DNA from: Ectothiorhodospira shaposhnikovii
Lineage (GTDB): Bacteria; Pseudomonadota; Gammaproteobacteria; Ectothiorhodospirales; Ectothiorhodospiraceae
Direction of reading: 5' to 3'
Assembly (NCBI RefSeq): GCF_022227765.1
Contig: NZ_JAJMLZ010000001.1
Location: 124,001-188,000 of the forward strand
DNA length: 64,000 nucleotides
Positions 54,972 through 63,598 of this stretch are shown piece after piece. The first letter of the stretch is position 1. Each line of letters opens with the position of its first letter. A program made the translations under genes and the position numbers. The notes beneath the pieces were generated by a model. That model did no database searches and was not told the origin of the DNA. It worked only from the letters and a program-made list of their open reading frames with translations.

Positions 54972-55373
54972 ATGCTTATGTCGTCAGTGATCCACGAACT
55001 GGAAATCCCCGGCACTCAGTCCACCCCCGCCATTGCCACCGACCGGGCGCGGGGGCGATTGCACATGGCGGGTAATTCCTATCCCGAGAACTCCTTCGAA
55101 TTCTTTGCCCGGATTTTTGCCTGGATCCAGCAGTACCTGGATGAGACGGACGGCCCCCTGCACCTGGAGCTGGAACTCATCTACATGAACACCAGCAGTG
55201 TGAAGGCCATGATGGACGTCTTCGACATGCTCGAAGAAGCCCATGCCCAATCCCGGGAAGTCCGGGTGAACTGGTATTACGATCCCCGCAATGAACGGGT
55301 CATGGAAATGGCGGAAGAATTCCGCGAGGACTACACCTTCCCGTTCCAGATCCTCCCCACCGCCGATGACTAG
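54972..55373 (+). CDS. siaC: SiaC, phosphorylated regulator of SiaD
   Basis: 133 aa DUF1987 protein (STAS-like fold). The start HELEIPGTQSTPAI and YMNTSSVKAMMDV match the family; T74 here corresponds by context to the phosphorylated threonine of P. aeruginosa SiaC (about T68). Unphosphorylated SiaC binds SiaD and raises its cyclase activity. Start either at 54972 or ATG 54978. It overlaps siaD by eight bases, supporting translational coupling. Confidence 0.92.
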   Translation: MLMSSVIHELEIPGTQSTPAIATDRARGRLHMAGNSYPENSFEFFARIFAWIQQYLDETDGPLHLELELIYMNTSSVKAMMDVFDMLEEAHAQSREVRVNWYYDPRNERVMEMAEEFREDYTFPFQILPTADD

Positions 55374-56169
55374 GCCATCCGGTTCGATCAAGGATGGCAA
55401 GATCCTGTTGGAACGTATCCAGGCCGCGTTGGAAGAGCCCGACCACGCCCGTCATCCCCTCAGACCCTTGCTGGAGGAAGTGAGTGCTCACATCCTTGGT
55501 CAGAATCAGCGCATGGAGCGACTGCTGAGGATATCGGACGGCTACCATCTGCTCGAACACAACCAGAGCCTGACCCTGGCCGAGCGCTGCGAAAAACAGC
55601 TCAGGCGCATGGAAAAGCTCGCCCGCATTTCGGACCAGTACCAGCGCAATCTCTGGGAAGTCACTGAAACCCTGCGTCAGGCGGCCAACCAGGATTCCCT
55701 GACCGGACTGGCCAACCGACGTTTTCTGATGGAGCGGCTCAAGGACGAGACCCAGCGCGCCACCCGCAAGGATACGCGTCTCGCCATTGCCCTGATGGAC
55801 GTGGACCACTTCAAGCAGATCAACGACCGTTTCGGCCACGAAGTGGGCGACGTGGCCCTGTGCGAGATCGCCGGTGCCGTTCGCCAAGGCGTGCGGCGTT
55901 ACGATGTGTATGGCCGTTGGGGCGGGGAAGAATTCCTCCTCATGTTGCCGGATACGAGGCGGGATGAAGCGATGATGGTGCTTGAGCGCATCCGGCAGAC
56001 CATCTCCACCCTCACCGTGGGCGAGGATGATCCCATCCGGCTTTCCGCCAGCTTCGGCGTCACCCTGCTGCGCTCGGGAGAAGACGTGGACGAAGCGCTG
56101 AAGCGGGCGGATGACGCCTTGTTCGAGGCCAAGCGGGCAGGGCGGGACCGGGTGGTGGTGGGGGATTGA
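55366..56169 (+). CDS. siaD: SiaD, diguanylate cyclase
   Basis: 267 aa. N-terminal helical SiaC-binding region (about 1-95) and a GGDEF domain with active-site R-W-GGEEF and an intact RxxD inhibitory site (RRYD) five residues before it, so the enzyme should be active and product-inhibited. It makes c-di-GMP and promotes aggregation and biofilm when SiaC is unphosphorylated. The ATG at 55366 overlaps the siaC stop; the frame is open upstream but inside siaC. Confidence 0.93.
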   Translation: MTRPSGSIKDGKILLERIQAALEEPDHARHPLRPLLEEVSAHILGQNQRMERLLRISDGYHLLEHNQSLTLAERCEKQLRRMEKLARISDQYQRNLWEVTETLRQAANQDSLTGLANRRFLMERLKDETQRATRKDTRLAIALMDVDHFKQINDRFGHEVGDVALCEIAGAVRQGVRRYDVYGRWGGEEFLLMLPDTRRDEAMMVLERIRQTISTLTVGEDDPIRLSASFGVTLLRSGEDVDEALKRADDALFEAKRAGRDRVVVGD

Positions 56170-56190
56170 AGGCGATTCACCGGCGCTGCA

Positions 56191-56310
56191 TACCTGTTCG
56201 GGTCTTTGCCCATCACTCCCGCGAAATACCTGTTCGGGTCTTTTCCCGTCACTCCCGCGAAATATCTGTTCGGGTCTTTTCCTGTCACTCCCGCGAAAGC
56301 GGGAGACCAG
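56191..56310. repeat. Three tandem 36-bp units ending in a dRS3-like palindrome
   Basis: Three head-to-tail 36-bp units (56191-56226, 56227-56262, 56263-56298) share TACCTGTTCGGGTCTTT-like halves followed by CACTCCCGCGAAA; they differ at one to five positions. Each contains the left part of a palindrome, but only the third continues into the full stem CTCCCGC...GCGGGAG (56289-56306) with the same family as the repeats at 19470-19632. They lie between siaD and the cas operon, a likely junction. No spacers, so not a CRISPR array. Confidence 0.85.
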
Positions 56311-56448
56311 CAGCGGGAGATGGAGGCAGTGCAGTGTTCTTCGGCGCGCGCTTCGCTGAGCATCTGGCGCAGTCAGGTGGAGTCAGTCGAATTTGAATGA
56401 ATTGCGGCTTTTTGTAACACATTACGCTTGACGAATAAGGAAATTCTC

Positions 56449-59037
56449 ATGTTGCGAAAACGTGTGTCTAGGGGTTCTGAATGTAGGGCAGTTTCTTTCG
56501 AAAAGTGCCCTGCCAAGACCTACCAGAGAGTTGATGGGGTCAAAATTGAAGGCCACTCTGTTCTTGAGCACTGCCAGATCGTCGGCGAGGTGGCACGAGC
56601 GCTGATTGCTCGCTATCCATCTGTGCTGCGTAACGCCCTGTTTCCGCCGGGCGCGGAGATGGCCGCGTCTGGGCACGATATCGGCAAGGTCAGTCCCTGC
56701 TTCTACGAAAAACTGCGCCGTGCCTGCAGCCAAGGGCAGACAGTCCTTGAGCCTCTGCCCAACATCAACCCGGATCTTGAAAAACAATGGGGTGGCCATG
56801 CAGGTGTCAGTCAAGTGACTGCCAAGGCACTTGATGCGCCGCCGTATGTGGCAGAGATTCTCGGTCAGCATCATGGCTTCTCTCCACCTGTTGCAGGTCT
56901 CAAGGCGGGTGATGATATTTTTGGCGGGCCACTTTGGCAGCAGGAACGCGCAGCGCTGGTGGCCAAGCTGAAGACGTTGCTCGACAGTGACTGGCCGCTC
57001 ATCGAATCAGTGTCGCAGGCACGCCTGTTGGCTGGGTTGACTTCGGTGGCCGACTGGATCGGCTCGGGGTCTTTTTTTGAAGACCCAGCGCAGCCGTGGC
57101 GGGAACGCATCGAACCCGCACTGGATGACGCCGGTTTCATCCGTCCCGACTATCAAACAGGCCTTTCGTTTGAACAGCTCTTCGGCTTTACTCCTTACCC
57201 GGCTCAACAGCAGTTGATTGATGCGGTGGCCGGCCCAGGAGTCTATGTGCTGGAAGCACCGATGGGCGTGGGCAAGACCGAGGCATCACTGTATGTCGCT
57301 TACCGTATGCTCGCTGGCGGCCAGGCCAGTGGCATCTATTTCGCCCTTCCAACCCAGTTAACCTCCAACAAGATCTACGAGCGCTTCAACGAATTCCTGA
57401 AGGGCATTCTTGCTCCTCAGTGTCGCCACCGCACCCTCCTGCTGCACGGTAAGAACTGGCTGATGGATACCGAAATGGGGGAGGAAGGGGGACCGGGTGG
57501 CGCCTGGTTCAATCAGGCCAAGCGGGGACTGCTGGCACCTTTCGCGGTCGGTACCATTGACCAGGCGCTGATGGCGGCGATGAACGTCAAGCATGGATTT
57601 GTACGTGCCTTCGGGTTGGCTGGCAAGGTGGTTATTCTCGACGAAGTGCACACCTACGACGCCTATACCAGCACCCTGCTGAATGCCTTGGTCGAACTGC
57701 TGCGCGAACTCCATTGCACCGTCATCATCCTCAGCGCCACGCTGAATCGTGAGCGCCGCCAGCAACTGGCGGGTGCCGTGGTCAGGAATGAGTCCTATCC
57801 GCTGATTACCGCTGTGCCGCGCCGGCAGCCTGTGAGTGAGTGGCCCGTTCCTAGTGGAGCGAGCCATACAGTGAATGTGCATTTGCGCGACGCGCAGCAC
57901 GCGGCACTGGCCGAGGCCCTGGATCGGGCCAGTCGCGGCCAGCAAGTACTATGGATCGAGAACACCGTAGTGGAAGCGCAGGAGCGCTATCTTGACTTGG
58001 CTGCTCGCGCTGCCGAACTGGGTGTCGCCTGTGGCCTGTTGCACTCCCGCTTTACCGCCGAGGATCGCCAGCGCATTGAGGCGTCTTGGGTCAGCCTGTT
58101 CGGCAAGAGGGGCTGGCAGGAGAGGACAAGGCAGGGTCGGATTCTGGTCGGCACACAGATCCTCGAACAGTCGCTGGATATCGACGCCGACTTTCTGGTC
58201 AGCCGTTTTGCACCGACCGACATGCTACTGCAGCGCCTGGGCCGACTGTGGCGGCATATCGGAACACCGCGTGAGCCTGAGGCCCGTTGCGAAGCCTGGA
58301 TATTGGCGCCCGACCTAGCGCAGGCGATTGACGCGCCGCTCTCCGCGTTTGGCAGCAGTGCTCATGTCTATAGCGCCTATGTGTTGTGCCGAAGCCTGGA
58401 GGTTTGGCAGGGGATCGACTCGCTGCGCCTGCCGCAGGATATTCGCGCGCTGATCGAGCAGACCTATGCCCAGCGTCAGGAAGACGGGGCCATGGCGCGG
58501 TGGTTGCACGAATTGGACAACGGCACGCCGCGGCGCAAGGGTCGCAGGGCCCTGGCCCAGCTGGCCCGAGTGACCCTGGCCGAGGATGGTAAAAACCTGT
58601 CGGACAGTGAGGCTCAAACCCGCCACAGCGAATCGGAAGGTGAAGAGGTGCTGCTGCTGCGTGCCACCATGCCACTGCCGGAGCAGAGGACGACGCGTCT
58701 GATTCTACTTGATGGTCGGCAGTTGCTGTTGCCCTGGGACCGACATAAATTGGACAAGCGTGGATGGCGCGAACTCAGTGTCTGCCTGATGCGGCAGATC
58801 GTGCCGGTGCCTGTACAGGCGGCGCCGGAATGTCTGCCTGTTGATACCTTGAAGAAGATGGGCCTGCAGCACTGTTTTTATCTGGGCAATCCTGTCCAGG
58901 AAGAATCCGTCTTGCGAGTTGTGTTGGTCGATGAAACCAGTGTGCTGCAGGGTCTGCAGGGCGCCCAGGTGCATCGGAAACATATCCTGGAATATCGTGA
59001 CGACCTGGGCTATCGGGTGATCAAGGAGCATGGATGA
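56449..59037 (+). CDS. cas3: Cas3, type I-E helicase-nuclease
   Basis: 862 aa single-chain HD nuclease plus superfamily 2 helicase that degrades DNA after recruitment to the target-bound Cascade complex. HD part: E40-H41 region, H76-D77 (SGHDIGKVSPCF), H141-H142 and D202 supply metal ligands. Helicase: Walker A APMGVGKTEAS (270-280), DEVH box 398-401, SAT 429-431, and motif VI QRLGRLWRH. Start at 56449 with AAGGA 8 bases upstream; a TTG at 56428 would add seven residues. First gene of the cas operon, lower in GC by eye than its neighbours. Confidence 0.95.
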   Translation: MLRKRVSRGSECRAVSFEKCPAKTYQRVDGVKIEGHSVLEHCQIVGEVARALIARYPSVLRNALFPPGAEMAASGHDIGKVSPCFYEKLRRACSQGQTVLEPLPNINPDLEKQWGGHAGVSQVTAKALDAPPYVAEILGQHHGFSPPVAGLKAGDDIFGGPLWQQERAALVAKLKTLLDSDWPLIESVSQARLLAGLTSVADWIGSGSFFEDPAQPWRERIEPALDDAGFIRPDYQTGLSFEQLFGFTPYPAQQQLIDAVAGPGVYVLEAPMGVGKTEASLYVAYRMLAGGQASGIYFALPTQLTSNKIYERFNEFLKGILAPQCRHRTLLLHGKNWLMDTEMGEEGGPGGAWFNQAKRGLLAPFAVGTIDQALMAAMNVKHGFVRAFGLAGKVVILDEVHTYDAYTSTLLNALVELLRELHCTVIILSATLNRERRQQLAGAVVRNESYPLITAVPRRQPVSEWPVPSGASHTVNVHLRDAQHAALAEALDRASRGQQVLWIENTVVEAQERYLDLAARAAELGVACGLLHSRFTAEDRQRIEASWVSLFGKRGWQERTRQGRILVGTQILEQSLDIDADFLVSRFAPTDMLLQRLGRLWRHIGTPREPEARCEAWILAPDLAQAIDAPLSAFGSSAHVYSAYVLCRSLEVWQGIDSLRLPQDIRALIEQTYAQRQEDGAMARWLHELDNGTPRRKGRRALAQLARVTLAEDGKNLSDSEAQTRHSESEGEEVLLLRATMPLPEQRTTRLILLDGRQLLLPWDRHKLDKRGWRELSVCLMRQIVPVPVQAAPECLPVDTLKKMGLQHCFYLGNPVQEESVLRVVLVDETSVLQGLQGAQVHRKHILEYRDDLGYRVIKEHG

Positions 59038-60539
59038 GCAATATGGAAAACCACTTCAATCTGGTTCAAGAACCCTGGATACCAGTCGCCGGTATCGGGC
59101 GCGTCGGTCTTCGGAAAATCTTCGAGAATCCGCAGTATCGCAGTCTCGGTGGTCATCCGGTACAGCGGATCGCCTTGATGAAATTGCTGCTGGCCATCGC
59201 CCAAGCGGCAGCAACACCGGCTGATGAACAAGCCTGGCGATCACTTGGCGCCGAAGGACTGGCGCGTAGTTGCCTGGCCTATCTGGATCGCTGGCATGAG
59301 TATTTCTACCTGTATGGCGAACGACCGTTCCTGCAGATGCCGGCCGTTCGCGCAGCGGCTCTGCAGCGCTATGGTGCAGTATTACCGGAGATCTCTACCG
59401 GTAATACCACGGTACTCAGCCACGGACAGGTCGAGCGTCGGCTGGATGACGGGGAAAAAGCGCTGTTGCTGGTCAGCCTGATGGCCTTTGCCCTGTCGGG
59501 CAAGAAGACTGACAACAGTGTGGTGCTGACCCCCGGCTATGCCGGCAAGCGCAACGACAAGGGCAAGCCTTCATCCAGTAAGCCGGGACCTGCGGTGGCG
59601 CACATGGGCCTGCTGCACAGCTTCTTGATCGGTAGCAACCTGCAGGAAACCTTGTGGCTCAATCTGTTGACGGACCGTCAGGTCGAACAGGCGATGATCT
59701 TCCCGGGCGGAGTCGGTACGGCACCCTGGGAGTGCATGCCGGTGGGCGAGGATTGCCCGGTTGCCCAGGATCTCAAGCAGTCGTTGATGGGCCGCCTAGT
59801 GCCGCTGTGTCGATTCTGTCTGCTGGCTGAGGAAGGCCTGCACTACTCGGAAGGGTTGGCACATGCCGGTTACAAGGAAGGTGTCTATGACCCCAGTATG
59901 GCGGTCAATCATTCCGGCAAGGAGCCCAAGGCGCTGTGGGTTGATCCGGAAAAGCGCCCTTGGCGCGAACTGACTTCTCTGCTGGGTTTCATTGAACAGG
60001 GGCATCCGCGAGGCTTTCAGAGCCTGCAACTGCGCGCAGGGCTGGACCGTGCTCGCGACGTGACCAAGGTCTTTGCCATCTGGTCGGGTGGTTTGCGGGT
60101 CAGCAGCAATGCCGGGGAGCAGTACGCTTCCGGCGTTGACGATTTCGTCGAGTCCCAGGTTTGGTTACATAGCAACATGCTCGGTGAACCGTGGCTTATC
60201 CATCTCAAGATGGAGATGAATGCGCTGGGGGAACTGGCCAAAAAGTTATACGGTCGGGTGATGGCCTTCTTCAAGGAACAAAATGTGGACGGGGGCAAGC
60301 TGGCTACCCAGGCCTCGACCCTATTCTGGCAACTTTGTGAGCGCCACTTCCAGCAACTGGTAGATGCCTGCGAGCCGGACGAGCAGGGGGCCGAACAGCG
60401 CCGCCAACTGCGGTTGATTTTCGCAGGTTATGTTCAACAGGCCTACGACCGCTTCTGCCCGAAGGAAACCGCCCGGCAGCTGGATGCCTGGGCAAAGTGT
60501 CGACCGAACAACAGCAAATATCTGCGTCAGGAGGCGTAA
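59034..60539 (+). CDS. cse1: Cse1/CasA (Cas8e), large subunit of Cascade
   Basis: 501 aa. Family features: FNLVQEPWIPVAGIGRVG at the N-terminus, GERPFLQMPAV and the conserved ending region; usual length for Cas8e (about 500). It recognises the PAM and recruits Cas3. Its start overlaps the cas3 stop by four bases with AAGGAG ahead, so the operon is coupled. Confidence 0.92.
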   Translation: MSNMENHFNLVQEPWIPVAGIGRVGLRKIFENPQYRSLGGHPVQRIALMKLLLAIAQAAATPADEQAWRSLGAEGLARSCLAYLDRWHEYFYLYGERPFLQMPAVRAAALQRYGAVLPEISTGNTTVLSHGQVERRLDDGEKALLLVSLMAFALSGKKTDNSVVLTPGYAGKRNDKGKPSSSKPGPAVAHMGLLHSFLIGSNLQETLWLNLLTDRQVEQAMIFPGGVGTAPWECMPVGEDCPVAQDLKQSLMGRLVPLCRFCLLAEEGLHYSEGLAHAGYKEGVYDPSMAVNHSGKEPKALWVDPEKRPWRELTSLLGFIEQGHPRGFQSLQLRAGLDRARDVTKVFAIWSGGLRVSSNAGEQYASGVDDFVESQVWLHSNMLGEPWLIHLKMEMNALGELAKKLYGRVMAFFKEQNVDGGKLATQASTLFWQLCERHFQQLVDACEPDEQGAEQRRQLRLIFAGYVQQAYDRFCPKETARQLDAWAKCRPNNSKYLRQEA

Positions 60540-60543
60540 GGGG

Positions 60544-61095
60544 ATGGAGCCTATGCAATCCCAGGAACAACAGCCGGAAAAAAAACCACCCAGCCGGGAG
60601 GAGCGATTTGTTACCGGAGTGCTCAAGGTCTGCACCGAAAACAAGGGTATGGCCGCCCGCCTGCGCCGGGCCGATAACCCGGCGACCGAATATCAGAGCT
60701 GGGAGCTGTTGGCGGCCTATGGTATCGAGCTGGACCAGGAGCGCGAACGCCTGCCCTTCGTCACCGTGGCGGCGGCCATTGCCAAGGCAAAGGCCGAGCA
60801 CAACGGTAGCCTGAGATTGGGGCGTGCCCTGGCGGCTTGCTACGAGAGCGGAAACGCCAGTGACCAGGCCAAGGCTCGCCTGCGGCGATTGCTGGCCTGC
60901 GACGATCTGGCCGAGCTGTGCCGCATCTTGCGCCCGCTGCTCTCTCTGATTGACAGCAAGGTGGGCCAGGGGCTCGATTACATCCGCTTGCTCAAGCAAC
61001 TGCGACATTTTTCGTTCAACGCCCAGCAGGTCAGGGCGCAATGGGCGCAGGAATTCTACGCGCAGGTCTCAAGTGCCGAGGAGGAGGTCGCATGA
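60544..61095 (+). CDS. cse2: Cse2/CasB (Cas11), small subunit of Cascade
   Basis: 183 aa all-helical protein with the Cse2 pattern (start SREERFVTGVLKV, then ALLRR-like AARLRRADNPATEYQSWELLA; KVGQGLDYIRLLKQLRHFS at the end). Two copies bind along the Cascade belly. Start ATG 60544 with AGGAGG upstream, 4 bp after cse1; the frame is open further upstream inside cse1. Confidence 0.88.
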   Translation: MEPMQSQEQQPEKKPPSREERFVTGVLKVCTENKGMAARLRRADNPATEYQSWELLAAYGIELDQERERLPFVTVAAAIAKAKAEHNGSLRLGRALAACYESGNASDQAKARLRRLLACDDLAELCRILRPLLSLIDSKVGQGLDYIRLLKQLRHFSFNAQQVRAQWAQEFYAQVSSAEEEVA

Positions 61096-61736
61096 GCTTG
61101 GTCGTCGGCATGCTATACCTCGACCGCCAAGCCAGCAAGGCGCTGCGGATCACCGATCCCTACTCACTGCACCGGGTGGTCTACAGCCTCTACGAGGACG
61201 TGCGCAGTGCCGAGGAAAAAAGCGCCAGCCAGACCAGCGGCATCCTCTATGCCGACCAGGGTGGCGACTTCCACAGTCGGCGCATCCTGCTGCTCGCCGA
61301 CCGCATACCGGCCGCGTGCATCGATGGTCAGTATGGTCAGGTGCAGAGCAAGCCGCTTCCGGACAGCTTTCTGGAACATGATCGCTATCGCTTCAAAGTG
61401 ATCGTCAACCCAACCCGGCGTAATAATGCCAGCCGTAAGTTGATGCCGGTCAAGGGCCGTGAGGCCATCGGTGACTGGTTCTGCGAGCGCGCCCTGGAGA
61501 GTTGGGGCTTCCGGGTATCCCGTGAGCACCTTCAGGTGGACCGGGTCGACGTCCTGCGTTTCAAGGACAAACAGCAACACCCGGTGACCCTTGTGCAGGC
61601 CCATGTCCAGGGCCAGTTGGAGGTCACCGACCGTGCACAGTTCCAAAACAGCTTTACCCGAGGCATCGGCCGTGCGCGCGCCTTCGGCTGTGGCCTGCTT
61701 CAGGTCGTCCCCCTCATCAATAATCCCTTCTCCTGA
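61092..61736 (+). CDS. cas6e: Cas6e/CasE, CRISPR RNA endoribonuclease
   Basis: 214 aa. H27 (DPYSLHRVVYSLYED) with Y23 nearby fits the catalytic histidine region of Cas6e, and the glycine-rich C-terminal loop GIGRARAFGCGLLQV (189-203) is diagnostic. It cuts the crRNA precursor and stays bound to the 3' hairpin. In E. coli the gene comes after cas5e; here it precedes cas7e. Coupled to cse2 by a four-base overlap. Confidence 0.93.
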   Translation: MSLVVGMLYLDRQASKALRITDPYSLHRVVYSLYEDVRSAEEKSASQTSGILYADQGGDFHSRRILLLADRIPAACIDGQYGQVQSKPLPDSFLEHDRYRFKVIVNPTRRNNASRKLMPVKGREAIGDWFCERALESWGFRVSREHLQVDRVDVLRFKDKQQHPVTLVQAHVQGQLEVTDRAQFQNSFTRGIGRARAFGCGLLQVVPLINNPFS

Positions 61737-61750
61737 AAAGGATTTTCATC

Positions 61751-62875
61751 ATGAACAACGCCTATACCAACACCCGCATTGAGTATCACATCCTGCAGTC
61801 ATTCCCGGTGACCTGTCTGAACCGCGATGATGTTGGTGCACCGAAAACCGCCTTGGTCGGCGGCGTAACCCGCGCCAGAGTCAGTTCGCAGTGCTGGAAG
61901 CGTCAAGTGCGCCTGGCCATGAAAGAGCTAGGCTTGCCGATGGGAACCCGTACCAAGCTCATTGGCTTGCTGATTGCTCGGAAGTGCAAAGAACTTGGTG
62001 CTTCAGATGAACAGGCCAATGCATGTGGTCAAGTGATCGAGAAGATCTTTATCAAGGAGGAAAAAAAGGCTAAAGGCAAGAAGAAGGAGCAAGAGGTTGA
62101 GGAAGTAGCCGCCACTGACGACGACAATGACACCCTGTTGTTCCTGAGCCCCCGAGAAGTTGAAATCATTGCCGGTGCGTTTCACGAGAATGGTTTTTCT
62201 TCTGAGGGTGTAATTACTGCAAAGGAGCAGAAGAAGCAGGCTGCAGAGCTAGCCAAACTCATTGGTAAGCCCGATGAGGTGGTGAATGCGGTTGACATCG
62301 CTCTGTTCGGCCGCATGGTCGCCAAGGCCGCTGACATGAACGTCGAGGCAGCAGCGTCATTCGCTCATGCCATCTCCACCCATCGGGTCAGTAACGAGGT
62401 GGAGTTTTTTACGGCGCTGGACGACCTGCAGATCGAACCGGGGTCGGCACACATGGGTAGCCTGGAGTTCAATTCGGCGACTTACTACCGTTATGTCAGC
62501 CTTGATCTTGGCCAACTGGCGCAAACCCTTGGCGAAGAAAATTTGAAGAAGGCAATCGCTGCCTTCTCTCAGGCGCTGTTTGTCGCCGTGCCCAATGCCC
62601 GGCAGACCACCCAATCCGGTGCCAGTCCTTGGGAGTTTGCCCGTGTGCTGGTACGCAAGGGCCAGCGTCTGCAGGTGCCTTTTGAGAAGCCAGTACAGAA
62701 AGGCCGTGACGGCGGGTATCTGCAGCCAAGTATAGAGGAGCTGAAAAAGTATCTGGATACAAAGGAAAAACTCTTTGGTTCGCTGTTTGGCAAGCTGGGG
62801 AGTTACGACTGGGGTGAGGACAAATCGTTCAGTATTGATGCGCTGATCGCCAAGCTGCAAAGCCATGTGCAGTGA
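61751..62875 (+). CDS. cas7e: Cas7e/CasC, Cascade backbone subunit
   Basis: 374 aa, RAMP-fold protein of which six copies coat the crRNA. N-terminal ILQSFPVTCLNRDDVGAPKTALVGGVTRARVSSQCWKRQVR is the Cse4 signature. Residues about 102-126 form a low-complexity Lys/Glu/Asp stretch (EEKKAKGKKKEQEVEE), in the variable region. 14 bp after cas6e with AAAAGGA ribosome binding site. Confidence 0.93.
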   Translation: MNNAYTNTRIEYHILQSFPVTCLNRDDVGAPKTALVGGVTRARVSSQCWKRQVRLAMKELGLPMGTRTKLIGLLIARKCKELGASDEQANACGQVIEKIFIKEEKKAKGKKKEQEVEEVAATDDDNDTLLFLSPREVEIIAGAFHENGFSSEGVITAKEQKKQAAELAKLIGKPDEVVNAVDIALFGRMVAKAADMNVEAAASFAHAISTHRVSNEVEFFTALDDLQIEPGSAHMGSLEFNSATYYRYVSLDLGQLAQTLGEENLKKAIAAFSQALFVAVPNARQTTQSGASPWEFARVLVRKGQRLQVPFEKPVQKGRDGGYLQPSIEELKKYLDTKEKLFGSLFGKLGSYDWGEDKSFSIDALIAKLQSHVQ

Positions 62876-62883
62876 GGTGCGCG

Positions 62884-63597
62884 ATGAGCGAATCCTATCT
62901 GTTGCTATGGCTGGAGGCGCCACTGCAGTCTTGGGGACATGACTCCCGCTTTGGCCGGCGCGATAGTCTCGACTTTCCTACCAAGTCCGGTGTGATGGGG
63001 CTGCTGTGCTGCGCCCGTGGTGCCGGCGGCGAGGAATGCGACTGGCTGGCTGAATGGGCCGATCTGGACATGCAGTTGGTGGGTTATGTACCGCAGGATC
63101 GTCACGGTATGCCGCTCCCGCGTCAGCCGCTACTGCGCGACTTCCACATGGTTGGCAGCGGTTACGATGATCAGGATCCTTGGCAGACCCTGCTGATCCC
63201 GAAGACCAGTGAAGGCAAAAAGGCTGTCGGTGGCGGTACCAAGATGACCTATCGCTACTACCTGCAGGACATGGCCTATGCCGTGATCCTGCAGGCGCCG
63301 GTCGGGCAGGTCGAGGCGGTAACCGAAGCGCTGATCAATCCAGTCTGGGACTTGTATCTGGGCCGTAAGAACTGCGTGCCTACCGAGTTCGTTTACCAGG
63401 GGTGCTACGCAGAGGCAGAACTGGCTGCAAAGGCTGGCGCGGCACTGGCGGCCGAGAAGAAACGCGTCTTCGCGTTTCGGGTGCTTCAGGGCGAGCACGA
63501 AGGTGAGGTGCTGACCCTCAACGATGTGCCTTTGCAATTCGGCCCGCACAAGAAATACCGGGATCGTCAGGTGACCGTGCAGAAGTGGGAGGAATGA
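62884..63597 (+). CDS. cas5e: Cas5e/CasD, crRNA 5'-handle binding subunit
   Basis: 237 aa with the Cas5e start LLLWLEAPLQSWGHDSRFGRRDSLDFPTKSGVMGLL, including the basic and tryptophan-rich loop that grips the 5' handle. Start ATG 62884 (GAGGTG box 5 bases upstream); the GTG at 62872 inside the cas7e stop would add four residues. Confidence 0.92.
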   Translation: MSESYLLLWLEAPLQSWGHDSRFGRRDSLDFPTKSGVMGLLCCARGAGGEECDWLAEWADLDMQLVGYVPQDRHGMPLPRQPLLRDFHMVGSGYDDQDPWQTLLIPKTSEGKKAVGGGTKMTYRYYLQDMAYAVILQAPVGQVEAVTEALINPVWDLYLGRKNCVPTEFVYQGCYAEAELAAKAGAALAAEKKRVFAFRVLQGEHEGEVLTLNDVPLQFGPHKKYRDRQVTVQKWEE

Positions 63598-63598
63598 G

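Noticed and set aside
56191-56310. Possible CRISPR array next to cas3
   Set aside because: The 36-bp units are tandem with no spacers, vary among themselves, and contain palindromes of a genome-wide repeat family. A true array should lie beyond cas2, past the window end.
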